Assembly: GCF_023923225.1 (NCBI RefSeq)
Contig: NZ_CP099489.1
Span: 496,001-560,000 of the forward strand
DNA from: Ornithinimicrobium faecis
GTDB taxonomy: Bacteria > Actinomycetota > Actinomycetes > Actinomycetales > Dermatophilaceae
Length of the DNA stretch: 64,000 nt
Direction: 5' to 3'
The position numbers and the translations under genes were made by a program. The number at the start of each line of letters is the position of its first letter. The first letter of the stretch is position 1. The notes under the pieces were generated by a model, which saw only the letters and a program-made list of their open reading frames with translations, had not been told where the DNA came from and did no database searches. This document shows, one piece after another, positions 24,107-32,090 of this stretch.

Positions 24107-25153
24107 TCAGGGGCGCAGCATCACCTTGATGGCGGTGCGCTCGTCCATCGCGCGATAGGCGTCGGCGACCTGGCTCAGCGGCAGCACGGAGTCGAAGACC
24201 CGGCCGGGGTTGATCTGACCATCCAGCACCCGGGGGAGCAGATCGGCGAGATAGCCGCGCACCGGCGCGACGCCTCCCGCGAGGCCGACGTTGCGGCTGA
24301 ACATCTGGCCCATCGGCGGCTCCGCACCGTGTGGCACACCCACGAAGCCGACGCTCGAGCCGGGGCGGGCGCTGGCCAGGGCCTGGTCCATCGACTCCTT
24401 GGTGCCGACGCACTCCAGCACGGCGTCCGCACCGACGCCGTCCGTGAGCTCCATGACACGGGCCACGCCCTCGTCACCGCGCTCGGCCACGATGTCGGTC
24501 GCGCCGAACTCGGTGGCCACGGCCTGTCGGTCGGCGTGCCTGGACATCGCGATCACCCGTTCGGCACCCTGCAGCGAGGCGGACAGCACCCCGCAGAGCC
24601 CGACGGCACCGTCGCCGACCACTACCACGGTGCTGCCGGGCTGCACCCGCGCGGAGACGGCGGCGTGCCAGCCGGTGGCCAGCACGTCGGTGAGCGTGAG
24701 CAACGACGGCAGCAGGGCCTCGTCTGGCTGCTCGGGCGTGGCGACCAGCGTGCCGTCGGCCAGGGGCACGCGCACGAACTCGCCCTGGCAGCCGTCCACG
24801 AAGTCCCCGTTGCGGTCCTTGCCGCCGAAGCCGCCGCCGTTGGCGCACACTGACTGCATCCCAGCCGCGCAGTGGGCGCAGGTGTTGTCCGACCACAGGA
24901 ACGGCGTGATGACGAAGTCGCCGGGGCGCACCGAAGTCACCTCGGCGCCGACCTCCTCGACCACGCCGATGAACTCGTGGCCGATGCGCCGTGGCCGGGT
25001 GACCTTTGAGACGCCGCGATAGGGCCACAGGTCCGACCCGCACACGCAGGTCGCTGCGACCTTGACGACGGCGTCGGTGGGGCGGAGGATCTCGGGGTCG
25101 GGCACCTGCTCGAGGCGGATGTCTCCCGGGGCGTGCAGCACAGTGGCGTCCAT
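24107..25153 (-). CDS. Zinc-dependent alcohol dehydrogenase (MDR superfamily)
   Basis: A 348-residue enzyme with the catalytic zinc ligands in CVCGSD and GHEFIG. A four-Cys-type structural zinc region is partly present (CAHCAAGMQSVC), and VVGDGAVGLCGV is the NAD-binding loop. It oxidises alcohols or reduces aldehydes; the DNGD-type lobe sequence (NGGGFGGKDRNGDFVDG) resembles the glutathione-independent formaldehyde/threonine dehydrogenase branch. The ATG at 25153 follows GCATACAGAATGGGCACC, which looks like a leaderless promoter; an ATG 9 nt earlier is possible. It is monocistronic. Confidence 0.85.
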   Translation of the reverse strand: MDATVLHAPGDIRLEQVPDPEILRPTDAVVKVAATCVCGSDLWPYRGVSKVTRPRRIGHEFIGVVEEVGAEVTSVRPGDFVITPFLWSDNTCAHCAAGMQSVCANGGGFGGKDRNGDFVDGCQGEFVRVPLADGTLVATPEQPDEALLPSLLTLTDVLATGWHAAVSARVQPGSTVVVVGDGAVGLCGVLSASLQGAERVIAMSRHADRQAVATEFGATDIVAERGDEGVARVMELTDGVGADAVLECVGTKESMDQALASARPGSSVGFVGVPHGAEPPMGQMFSRNVGLAGGVAPVRGYLADLLPRVLDGQINPGRVFDSVLPLSQVADAYRAMDERTAIKVMLRP

Positions 25154-25207
25154 GGTGCCCATTCTGTATGCCGACCCGCACCGTGTCCGCACAGGGCAGC
25201 AGATCGC

Positions 25208-25789
25208 TCATCCCGACAGCCAGGCCAGGATGCGCTCGGCGGACTGCTCCGGAGCCAGCTCGCTGGTGTCCACGCGAAGGTGCGGGTGCTGTCTCAGCAG
25301 CCGCAGGCCCGGCAGGTCCGCGTCCTGGTCCCCGCCGGTGTTCATCACGTGCCGCTGCATCTCGCGCACGTTGGAGTCGGACCACTCCACGTCGCGCTTG
25401 GACCGCTTCTCCGCCAGCCGGTGCTCGGTGCGATTGCGCTGGAGCCGCGTGTCCAGCCCCGCGGCCAGTTCCACGAACGAGATGGCGGCACCACGGTCGA
25501 CGTAGGGAGAGATCTGCTGAGCGATCTCCTCCGCGTCCTCGGGGATCTCGAGCCCCCACACATAGGTCATCACCAGGTCCGTCCCGGCCGCAGCAGCCTC
25601 CTCGACGACCTGCTGGCGCAAGGCGCCGATCAGACGTCGGAACGGCGGGGTGCCGTAGTCGAAGACCTCCAGCAGCGGCTCGATCATGGCGTGGTTGTGG
25701 AAGAGTCGGAACTGGCTACGCTCGACGACCCTGCGTCCGATGGTCATCTTGCCCACCGCCGGGGGTCCGAAGATCACAACGAGGTGCAT
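25208..25789 (-). CDS. P-loop nucleotide kinase-like protein
   Basis: A 193-residue protein with Walker A GPPAVGKMT at residues 8-16, no clear Walker B, and a basic segment RLQRNRTEHRLAEKRS that could act as the lid. The fold resembles shikimate- or adenylate-kinase-like P-loop proteins. The substrate is unknown. It is transcribed away from arcA, with 152 bp between the starts. Confidence in a phosphotransferase is moderate. Confidence 0.65.
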   Translation of the reverse strand: MHLVVIFGPPAVGKMTIGRRVVERSQFRLFHNHAMIEPLLEVFDYGTPPFRRLIGALRQQVVEEAAAAGTDLVMTYVWGLEIPEDAEEIAQQISPYVDRGAAISFVELAAGLDTRLQRNRTEHRLAEKRSKRDVEWSDSNVREMQRHVMNTGGDQDADLPGLRLLRQHPHLRVDTSELAPEQSAERILAWLSG

Positions 25790-25941
25790 CCCTGCAGCCT
25801 GCCACGTGCCTCTTCGCCGGCCGGCGCGGGAGGTGACGTGCCGGGAGAGCTGCCCCACGGCATACTCTCCGGGTCTCTCCACGCCCGATCGGTGCGAAGA
25901 TGGGAACCGCCGACGCACCGCAGCGACGAAAGGGATCAGCA

Positions 25942-27180
25942 ATGCCACTCCACGTGGGCTCCGAGGTGGGCCGGCTCCGGCAGGTGATCGTGCACCGACC
26001 TGACCTGGAGATGCACCGCCTCACCCCGGAGAACAAGGAGCGCTACCTGTTCGACGAGATCCTCTGGGTCGAGCGTGCGCAGGAGGAGCATGACGAGTTC
26101 GTCCGCGTCATGCGCGAGCGTGACGTCACCGTGCACCACTTCCACGAGCTGCTCGAGCAGACGCTGGCCATCCCCGAGGCGCGGCGGCAGATCCTGTCGC
26201 AGACCCTGGATGACCGCCATCTCGGTCCGTTCGCGTCCCAGGAGATGCATGAGCTGTTCGACAAGATGGCCGACCGGGAGCTCACGCAGTTTCTGATCGG
26301 CGGCATCACCAAGGCTGAGGTGCTGGAGCGCATGGACGCCCCGCGCTCGGTCGTCATCGCCCAGATGGACCCGCACGAGGCGCTGCTCGCCCCGTTGCCC
26401 AACCACCTGTTCACCCGGGACACGTCCGCCTGGCTCTATGGCGGGGTCGCGGTCAACTCGATGCACAAGAAGGCCCGGCGCCGCGAGACCGTGCACTATG
26501 AGGCGATCTATCAGTTCCACCCGATGTTCAAGGACGTCGGCATGGACTGGTGGACCGAGGGCGTCGAGGCGGGACCCGCCACCGCCGAGGGCGGCGACAT
26601 CCTGGTGCTCGGCAACAAGGTGCTGCTTGTCGGCGTCAGCGAGCGGACCACCACGCAGGGGGTCGAGCGCCTCGCGCAGCGCACCCTCGCCTCCGACCAG
26701 ATCGACACGATCATCGCGCTGGACATGCCCAAGGCGCGGGCCGTGATGCACCTGGACACCGTGATGACGATGCTCGACGAGCAGACCTTCACCAAGTATT
26801 CGGGCCTGCCCGACCTCTCGAGCTACACCATCACCTCCAACGGCGCCGGGGACTCCGCGCTGCCCGACCTGCACATCCGCTCCAACGACCCGGCCGACAT
26901 GATGCAGGTGATCGGGGACGCGATGGGCATCGGCACGCCTCGTGTCGTCGCCGCAGACCAGGACCCACGCGCCGCGGCCCGCGAGCAGTGGGACGACGGC
27001 TGCAATGTGTTGGCTCTCGAGCCGGGTGTCGTCATGGCCTATCAGCGCAACACGGTCACCAACGACTTCCTGCGCGGACTGGGCTTTGAGGTCCTGGAGA
27101 TCGCCGGCCAGGAGCTTGGGCGCGGTCGCGGCGGTCCTCGCTGCATGTCCTGCCCCATCGAGCGCGATCCGCTGGGCTGA
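25942..27180 (+). CDS. arcA: Arginine deiminase
   Basis: A 412-residue enzyme that hydrolyses arginine to citrulline and ammonia in the cytosol. The N-terminus MPLHVGSEVGRLRQVIVHRP, FTRDTSAW, the AEGGDIL loop and the C-terminal GGPRCMSCPIER with the nucleophilic Cys match ArcA. The ATG has AAAGGG 8-10 nt upstream. No arcB or arcC follows, so the energy-yielding pathway is not linked here; argG at 51.4 kb could reuse the citrulline. The next gene starts 3 bp after its stop. Confidence 0.92.
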   Translation: MPLHVGSEVGRLRQVIVHRPDLEMHRLTPENKERYLFDEILWVERAQEEHDEFVRVMRERDVTVHHFHELLEQTLAIPEARRQILSQTLDDRHLGPFASQEMHELFDKMADRELTQFLIGGITKAEVLERMDAPRSVVIAQMDPHEALLAPLPNHLFTRDTSAWLYGGVAVNSMHKKARRRETVHYEAIYQFHPMFKDVGMDWWTEGVEAGPATAEGGDILVLGNKVLLVGVSERTTTQGVERLAQRTLASDQIDTIIALDMPKARAVMHLDTVMTMLDEQTFTKYSGLPDLSSYTITSNGAGDSALPDLHIRSNDPADMMQVIGDAMGIGTPRVVAADQDPRAAAREQWDDGCNVLALEPGVVMAYQRNTVTNDFLRGLGFEVLEIAGQELGRGRGGPRCMSCPIERDPLG

Positions 27181-27183
27181 GGG

Positions 27184-27549
27184 TTGCCGCCACGTCGACG
27201 CACCCCGCTGGACCAGGGCGAGCAGGCCCTGGCGCTCTGGCGCTCGGCACCGGACGAGGTGCCCCGCCAGGCGCTCGCCACGGCTGTGCGATACACGCTG
27301 GAGGAGCTCGCCGAGCGCGCACCCGGCCGCTCGGTCGAGGTCCGCGTGCCGCCCTTCGGTGCTGTGCAGTGCATCGAAGGCCCGCGCCACACTCGCGGCA
27401 CCCCCACCAACGTGGTGGAGGCCGACGCGCAGTCCTGGCTGCGGATGGTCACCGGGGCCTCCACCTGGGAGCAGGAGCGCGAGGCGGGCGCTGTCCGCGC
27501 CAGCGGCCAGCGCGCCGACCTCTCGGAGTGGCTCCCGCTGGACCTGTGA
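27184..27549 (+). CDS. Sterol-carrier (SCP2-like) family protein
   Basis: A 121-residue protein with the actinobacterial SCP-domain pattern: a leader [20 protein letters not shown], then [18 protein letters not shown] and a C-terminal lipid-pocket helix. Members bind hydrophobic molecules, but their role is unknown. It starts with TTG 3 bp after arcA, so it may be co-transcribed. In many actinobacteria this gene lies directly upstream of purF. Here about 2.9 kb of accessory sequence separates the two. Confidence 0.75.
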   Translation: MPPRRRTPLDQGEQALALWRSAPDEVPRQALATAVRYTLEELAERAPGRSVEVRVPPFGAVQCIEGPRHTRGTPTNVVEADAQSWLRMVTGASTWEQEREAGAVRASGQRADLSEWLPLDL

Positions 27550-27582
27550 CCTGCTGGTTCTAGTTTCTGCGGTGATATCCCA

Positions 27583-27739
27583 GGCTCTGCGGTGTGGGCG
27601 CGTGACCTGGTGGTTCTGCTGGACGTGTGATTGGCGCGACTCACGGCTCTGCGGTGTGGGCGCGTGACCTGGTGGTTCTGCTGGACGTGTGATTGGCGCG
27701 ACTCACGGCTCTGTGCTGACCTTGCGCACGGCTCTGTGC
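27583..27739 (+). repeat. 62-bp exact tandem duplication followed by 23-bp tandem units
   Basis: The 62-bp unit beginning GGCTCTGCGGTGTGGGCG is repeated exactly at 27583-27644 and 27645-27706. It is followed by GGCTCTGTGCTGACCTTGCG at 27707 and again at 27730, 23 bp apart. A degenerate copy precedes the array. It fills the gap after the sterol-carrier gene and runs into the 70-bp palindrome. Confidence 0.85.
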
Positions 27740-27809
27740 TGACCTTGCGATTTCGACCTCGCACTCTCGCTCCGGTCCGCGCATCAGCAAGGTCGCAATC
27801 TCAAGGTCA
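27740..27809. repeat. 70-bp palindrome upstream of the intact DUF559 gene
   Basis: The left arm TGACCTTGCGATTTCGACC pairs with the right end GGTCGCAATCTCAAGGTCA. Over 23 nt the two arms match at 20 positions. A related 70-bp palindrome lies at the 3' end of the same gene (28933-29002). Confidence 0.85.
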
Positions 27810-27889
27810 TTGCCGCCTGCGCTGGGCATGGCTGGGGTGGGTGACGTGTGGCGCCACCGAACTGGACGATGTGGCCGGCCAGGAGTGCC

Positions 27890-27898
27890 TGTGGATAA
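27890..27898 (-). promoter_or_regulatory. Perfect DnaA box (TTATCCACA) before the DUF559 gene
   Basis: TGTGGATAA on the plus strand is the consensus DnaA 9-mer on the minus strand. It ends 41 nt before the ATG at 27940. The same 9-mer is seen only once more in the window, 44 nt before the antitoxin gene of the MazF-type module. Confidence 0.5.
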
Positions 27899-27939
27899 GT
27901 GGCACAGCAGCGCTCCATGCCCAGGCACACTGGCTGCGC

Positions 27940-28935
27940 ATGGACACCGACAGCGAGCAGGGACGCGCACAGAAGTCGGCGGATCGTGCCCAGCGAACAG
28001 CAGCCGCGCGCCGCAAGCGGGAACGCCGTCACGCCTTGGCGGAGTCAGTTGCTGCTCCGTATGACGGGCGAGCGACGATCGCCATGCTGGTGAAGGCAGG
28101 CTTGACGCGAGGCCAGGTGGCCGGCGAGGTGGACCGGGGTGCGTGGGCGCGCGAGGGGCGCCACACCCTAAGGATCACGCCACCCTCCGACTCCGAGCGG
28201 GCCCAGTGGTGGACAGCACTGTGGGAGTCCGGCAGCCACGCGGTGCTGGACGGGCCGACTGCCCTGCTTGCAGCTGGCCTGAAGTCGTGGAACGAGTCAG
28301 TCATTCATGTGAGTGTCCCCAACCGGGCCACAGTCCGTCCCCTTGACGGAGTTGTTCACCACCGGCTGCGTGACATTGGCCCTGCCTTAACCTCAGGGCT
28401 GCGGCGCACGCGACCGGAGGTGGCGGTGATCCGAGGTGCACAGTGGGCCACCTCGGATCGGCAGGCAGCCACGCTCGTCGCGATGACTCTGCAGCAGCGA
28501 CTCGTCGCTCCAGCCGCCGTGCTCGCTCGGTGGTCGGGGATTCACTATTCGGCCCGGCGGACAGTCCTCCACGACGTGATCCAGGACGTCTGCAACGGCG
28601 CGCACTCCCTGGGCGAGTTGGACTTCGCGCGGGAATGCCGAAGACGGGGGCTGCCCGAACCAGTCCGCCAGGTCGTCCGCACCGGACCACGGGGCCGCGT
28701 CTATCTCGACGTGCACTGGGAGCACCCCAATCTGCACGTCGAGATTCAGGGCGCGCATCACTACGAAGGCTTGGGGGTGGTTGAGGACTCTCTGCGCTTC
28801 AACCACCTTGGGCTGCAGGACAAGAACATCACCAGCCTGCAGGTGCCGGTCCTCGGTCTGCGGGTTCGCGCAGACGACTTCTTCGCGCAGATCCGGTTGG
28901 CGCTCGCCGAGCAGGATCCACCCGTGGCGAGCTGA
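27940..28935 (+). CDS. DUF559-family endonuclease-domain protein with AbiEi-like N-terminus
   Basis: A 331-residue protein. After a basic start (RTAAARRKRERRHALAE), residues about 50-90 resemble the winged-helix domain of AbiEi-type proteins (MLVKAGLTRGQVAGEVDRGA). The middle part contains ALWESGSHAVLDGPTALLAA. The C-terminal DUF559/Vsr-like domain has LGELDFARECRRRGLPEP, RVYLDVHWEHPNLHVEIQG (Asp and Glu of a PD-(D/E)XK-like site) and LQVPVLGLR. A DNA-nicking or cleaving activity is inferred from the fold only. The stop codon TGA is the first three bases of the TGACCTTG palindrome downstream. A frameshifted homologue lies at 19297. Confidence 0.75.
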   Translation: MDTDSEQGRAQKSADRAQRTAAARRKRERRHALAESVAAPYDGRATIAMLVKAGLTRGQVAGEVDRGAWAREGRHTLRITPPSDSERAQWWTALWESGSHAVLDGPTALLAAGLKSWNESVIHVSVPNRATVRPLDGVVHHRLRDIGPALTSGLRRTRPEVAVIRGAQWATSDRQAATLVAMTLQQRLVAPAAVLARWSGIHYSARRTVLHDVIQDVCNGAHSLGELDFARECRRRGLPEPVRQVVRTGPRGRVYLDVHWEHPNLHVEIQGAHHYEGLGVVEDSLRFNHLGLQDKNITSLQVPVLGLRVRADDFFAQIRLALAEQDPPVAS

Positions 28936-29002
28936 CCTTGAGAATTCGACCACGGTGATGCCTGCCCGTTCAGGCATCTGCAAGGTCTCAATCGCAAGGT
29001 CA
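28933..29002. repeat. 70-bp palindrome overlapping the stop of the DUF559 gene
   Basis: It begins TGACCTTGAGAATTCGACC and ends GGTCTCAATCGCAAGGTCA. It contains a perfect inner hairpin GATGCCTG/CAGGCATC (28957-28964 and 28971-28978) with a 6-nt loop. Its length and outer arms match the element at 27740. The first three bases are the gene's TGA stop. Confidence 0.85.
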
Positions 29003-29099
29003 GCGTTGACCGCGGTGATTGGAGGCGGACTAGCGCTGGAGCGAGTGCTCGCGGGGCGGGGGGGCTGGTGCGGAGGTGGACAGTGCTGGGGCCAGCGCG

Positions 29100-29333
29100 C
29101 TATCGGCGGGTGAAACGCTCCGCGACGAGATAGATGATGCCGCCCAGCAGACCGCCAACGAGAGCGCCAGGCACGGCCATCACGATCATCTCCTGTGCCG
29201 GAGAAGCGTAGGGCGATGCCGGCCCGAAGTAGGCCAGGAGAACCCCGACGATCAACCCGATGAGGGCGCCAGTCGCCAGGAACGGCACCATCCGGGGACG
29301 GCGGGTGATGGGTCGGCGCTGCGGGGTGGTCAC
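29100..29333 (-). CDS. Small two-helix membrane protein, function unknown
   Basis: A 77-residue protein with a basic N-terminus (TTPQRRPITRRPR) and two membrane segments, FLATGALIGLIVGVLLAYFG and MIVMAVPGALVGGLLGGIIY, joined by a short loop; glycine-zipper-like spacing is visible in both. The GTG start has GAGGG upstream. It lies between the DUF559 unit and the flavin oxidoreductase, in the island before purF. It has no recognisable function. Confidence 0.6.
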   Translation of the reverse strand: MTTPQRRPITRRPRMVPFLATGALIGLIVGVLLAYFGPASPYASPAQEMIVMAVPGALVGGLLGGIIYLVAERFTRR

Positions 29334-29387
29334 GCCCTCAAGGATGCCACGCGCACCTGAGAACAGGCACTCGGGCGGAGTGCGACG

Positions 29388-30269
29388 TCAGGTGCTCGGG
29401 GGTGGCACCGACGCGAGGTAGGCCTCCAGCACACCGAGGTCTCCCGAATAGGGCGCCTCGGGACGCGGCCAGTGCACGATCACGTCGGTGAACCCGAGCC
29501 CCGCGGCGCGCCCCACCTGCTCGGTCAGGAACTCCACGCTGCTCAGCGCGGCTGGTCCCGAGGCATCAAGCGTCAGATAGCGGTCCAGCGGCCGGGCGCC
29601 AGCGCCAGCGGCCCCCACAGACTCAGCCTCAGAGAACCGCTCCGCGCGCTCTGCGACGCCCCGCCACCACTCGTCCACCGCATCCCGCTGGGCCCAGTCG
29701 CCACTGGCAGGGCCGGTGGTGACCCAGCCCTCGGCATACGTCACGGCGAGCTCCATCGCCCGCGGCCCCTCCGCGGCGACAACCAACGGCGCCGCGACCG
29801 GGGTGAGGTTGCGGGCGTCGACAGCGGTGAAGAACTCCCCGGCATGGTCGACGTGGTCCTCGCGCAGGCACCGGTCCAGCAACGGCACGAACTCGCGGAA
29901 CCGACGGGAGCGCTCGCCCCGGGTCAGCGACTCGCCCAGGAGAGCGGCATCGAGGTCGCCACCGGCACCAACGCCCAGCAGCACCCGCCCACCGGAGATG
30001 TCATCGAGTGTGACGACATCACGGGCCAACTCGACCGGGTGCCGGAAGTTCGGGGAGCTGACCAACGTGCCCAGCTTGATCCGATCGGTGACCATCGCGG
30101 CCGCCGTCAGCGTGGCGACGGTGGAGTGCCACGGTGAGTCCGGGAGCCCGCCCCACACCAGGTGGTCATAGGTCCACGCGTGGTCAAACTCGAGCTCGTC
30201 GGCACGCCGCCAGAGGGGCTCGGCCACGGCCCAGGGGTGCTCGGGCAGGATGCAGATGCCATGACGCAT
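29388..30269 (-). CDS. LLM-class flavin-dependent (luciferase-like) oxidoreductase
   Basis: A 293-residue TIM-barrel protein of the luciferase-like family: a start with ICILPEH, then FDHAWTYDHLVWG, KLGTLVSSPNFRHPVELARD and GGRVLLGVGAGG. Members use FMN or F420 to oxidise small molecules. The start ATG at 30269 follows TACCCT by 6 nt, a leaderless pattern; longer frames run into the tandem array and are rejected. It is divergent from purF, and the 32-bp array lies between the two starts. Confidence 0.8.
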   Translation of the reverse strand: MRHGICILPEHPWAVAEPLWRRADELEFDHAWTYDHLVWGGLPDSPWHSTVATLTAAAMVTDRIKLGTLVSSPNFRHPVELARDVVTLDDISGGRVLLGVGAGGDLDAALLGESLTRGERSRRFREFVPLLDRCLREDHVDHAGEFFTAVDARNLTPVAAPLVVAAEGPRAMELAVTYAEGWVTTGPASGDWAQRDAVDEWWRGVAERAERFSEAESVGAAGAGARPLDRYLTLDASGPAALSSVEFLTEQVGRAAGLGFTDVIVHWPRPEAPYSGDLGVLEAYLASVPPPST

Positions 30270-30300
30270 GCGTCCAGGGTAGGCGCGAGGGCGACGCCGT

Positions 30301-30409
30301 GCGCTCGGTGCCCTCGTGACTCGCAACACGGCGCGCTCGGTGCCCTCGTGACTCGCAACACGGCGCGCTCGGTGCCCTCGTGACTCGCAACACGGCGCGC
30401 TCGGTGGGG
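30301..30409. repeat. 32-bp tandem array between the LLM gene and purF
   Basis: The unit GCGCTCGGTGCCCTCGTGAC plus TCGCAACACGGC is repeated exactly at 30301, 30333 and 30365, with a partial fourth from 30397. A further GCAACACGGTGCGCTCGGTG follows at about 30423. It occupies most of the 206-bp divergent promoter region of purF. Confidence 0.88.
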
Positions 30410-30475
30410 CTGGGGCTGGGGGGCAACACGGTGCGCTCGGTGAAGTGGTGGGGCGGTGTGTGGGACGATGGACTC

Positions 30476-32065
30476 GTGGCACGCGCAGACGGACGGCTCT
30501 CCCACGATCTGATGCCCGACGAGAAGGCCCCCCAGGATGAGTGCGGGGTCTTCGGTGTCTGGGCGCCGGGGGAGGAGGTTGCCAAGCTCACCTACTACGG
30601 CCTCTATGCCCTGCAGCACCGCGGGCAGGAGGCGGCCGGCATCGCGACCAGCGACGGCCGATCGCTGCTGGTCTACAAGGACGTCGGCCTCGTGTCCCAG
30701 GTCTTCGACGAGTCCAGCCTGGCCTCGCTGCGCGGTCACCTCGCGGTCGGCCACTGCCGCTATTCCACCACCGGACGCAACTCCTGGGAGAACGCCCAGC
30801 CCACGCTTGGCGGCACGCAGGACCAGACCGTCGCCCTCGCGCACAACGGCAATCTGATCAACACCGGGGAGTTGCGCGACCAGCTGGCCGAGGCCTATGG
30901 CGGCGACCTGAGCAAGGCCCCCGGCGAGCTCCGCCGCGGCAACACCACCGACACCGCCCTGGTCACGGGGCTGCTCACCGCCGACCCAGACCTCTCCCTC
31001 GAGGCCTCGGCCCTGCAGGTGCTGCCCACCCTGCGGGGCGCGTTCTGCCTGGTCTTCTGCGACGAGCAGACGCTGTATGCCGCTCGCGACCCCCAGGGGA
31101 TCCGTCCCCTGGTCCTGGGTCGGCTGGAGCGGGGGTGGGTGGTCTCCTCCGAGACCTCCGGCCTGGACATCGTGGGTGCCTCGTTCGTCCGCGAGGTCGA
31201 GCCCGGTGAGCTGATCGCGATCGACCAGAACGGCCTGCGCAGCCAACGGTTCGCCGAGACCGACCGCAAGGGCTGCGTCTTCGAGTATGTCTATCTCGCG
31301 CGCCCCGACACCACCCTCAACGGCCGTGGTGTCTATGAGTCGCGCGTGGAGATGGGCCGGACCCTGGCCCGGGAGCACCCGGTCGAGGCGGACATGGTGA
31401 TGCCGACGCCCGAGTCGGGCACCCCCGCAGCGATCGGCTATGCGGAGCAGTCCGGCATTCCCTACGGCAACGGCCTCGTCAAGAACGCCTATGTCGGGCG
31501 CACCTTCATCGCGCCCAGCCAGACCATCCGCCAGCTCGGCATCCGGCTCAAGCTCAACCCGCTGCGCGAGGTGATCCGCGGCAAGCGCCTGGTGGTCGTC
31601 GACGACTCGATCGTGCGCGGCAACACCCAGCGCGCCCTGATGCGGATGCTGCGCGAGGCCGGCGCCGCCGAGGTGCACGTGCGGATCTCCTCACCGCCGG
31701 TGCGTTGGCCCTGCTTCTATGGCATCGACTTCGCCACCCGCGCCGAGCTGATCGCCACCGGTCTGGACGTGGAGGACATCCGGCAGTCCATCGGCGCCGA
31801 CAGCCTGGGCTACATCAGCCACGACGGCATGGTCGCCTCCACACAGCAGCCGCGCGACCAGCTGTGCACCGCCTGCTTCTCCGGCGTCTACCCGATCGAG
31901 CTGCCCGAGTTCGAGAAGCTCGGCAAGGACGTCCTCGAGCTCGACTTCCCCACGGGTGACCGGATGGCCAAGCCGGCCGAGCGGCATACGCCCCTGCACG
32001 CCCGCGCCGACGGGGTGCCGCTGTCCGCCCACGGTGGCGCGGCCGACGCCGTCACCCGACCCTGA
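30476..32065 (+). CDS. purF: Amidophosphoribosyltransferase
   Basis: A 529-residue enzyme for the first committed step of purine synthesis, making phosphoribosylamine from PRPP and glutamine. The N-terminal Ntn-glutaminase domain has the nucleophile Cys in DECGVFGVW after a propeptide of about 20 residues. The phosphoribosyltransferase domain has the PRPP loop VVVDDSIVRGNTQ. CTACFSGVYPIELPE near the C-terminus is also typical. The GTG at 30476 gives the family propeptide; the longer frame crosses the tandem array. It is followed by purM 25 bp downstream. Confidence 0.95.
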   Translation: MARADGRLSHDLMPDEKAPQDECGVFGVWAPGEEVAKLTYYGLYALQHRGQEAAGIATSDGRSLLVYKDVGLVSQVFDESSLASLRGHLAVGHCRYSTTGRNSWENAQPTLGGTQDQTVALAHNGNLINTGELRDQLAEAYGGDLSKAPGELRRGNTTDTALVTGLLTADPDLSLEASALQVLPTLRGAFCLVFCDEQTLYAARDPQGIRPLVLGRLERGWVVSSETSGLDIVGASFVREVEPGELIAIDQNGLRSQRFAETDRKGCVFEYVYLARPDTTLNGRGVYESRVEMGRTLAREHPVEADMVMPTPESGTPAAIGYAEQSGIPYGNGLVKNAYVGRTFIAPSQTIRQLGIRLKLNPLREVIRGKRLVVVDDSIVRGNTQRALMRMLREAGAAEVHVRISSPPVRWPCFYGIDFATRAELIATGLDVEDIRQSIGADSLGYISHDGMVASTQQPRDQLCTACFSGVYPIELPEFEKLGKDVLELDFPTGDRMAKPAERHTPLHARADGVPLSAHGGAADAVTRP

Positions 32066-32090
32066 CCCACGTGCTGCCCGAGGAGACCCG

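Noticed and set aside
30107..31678. 523-codon minus-strand open frame across the array and purF
   Set aside because: It spans tandem repeats and is antisense to purF; no domain is visible.
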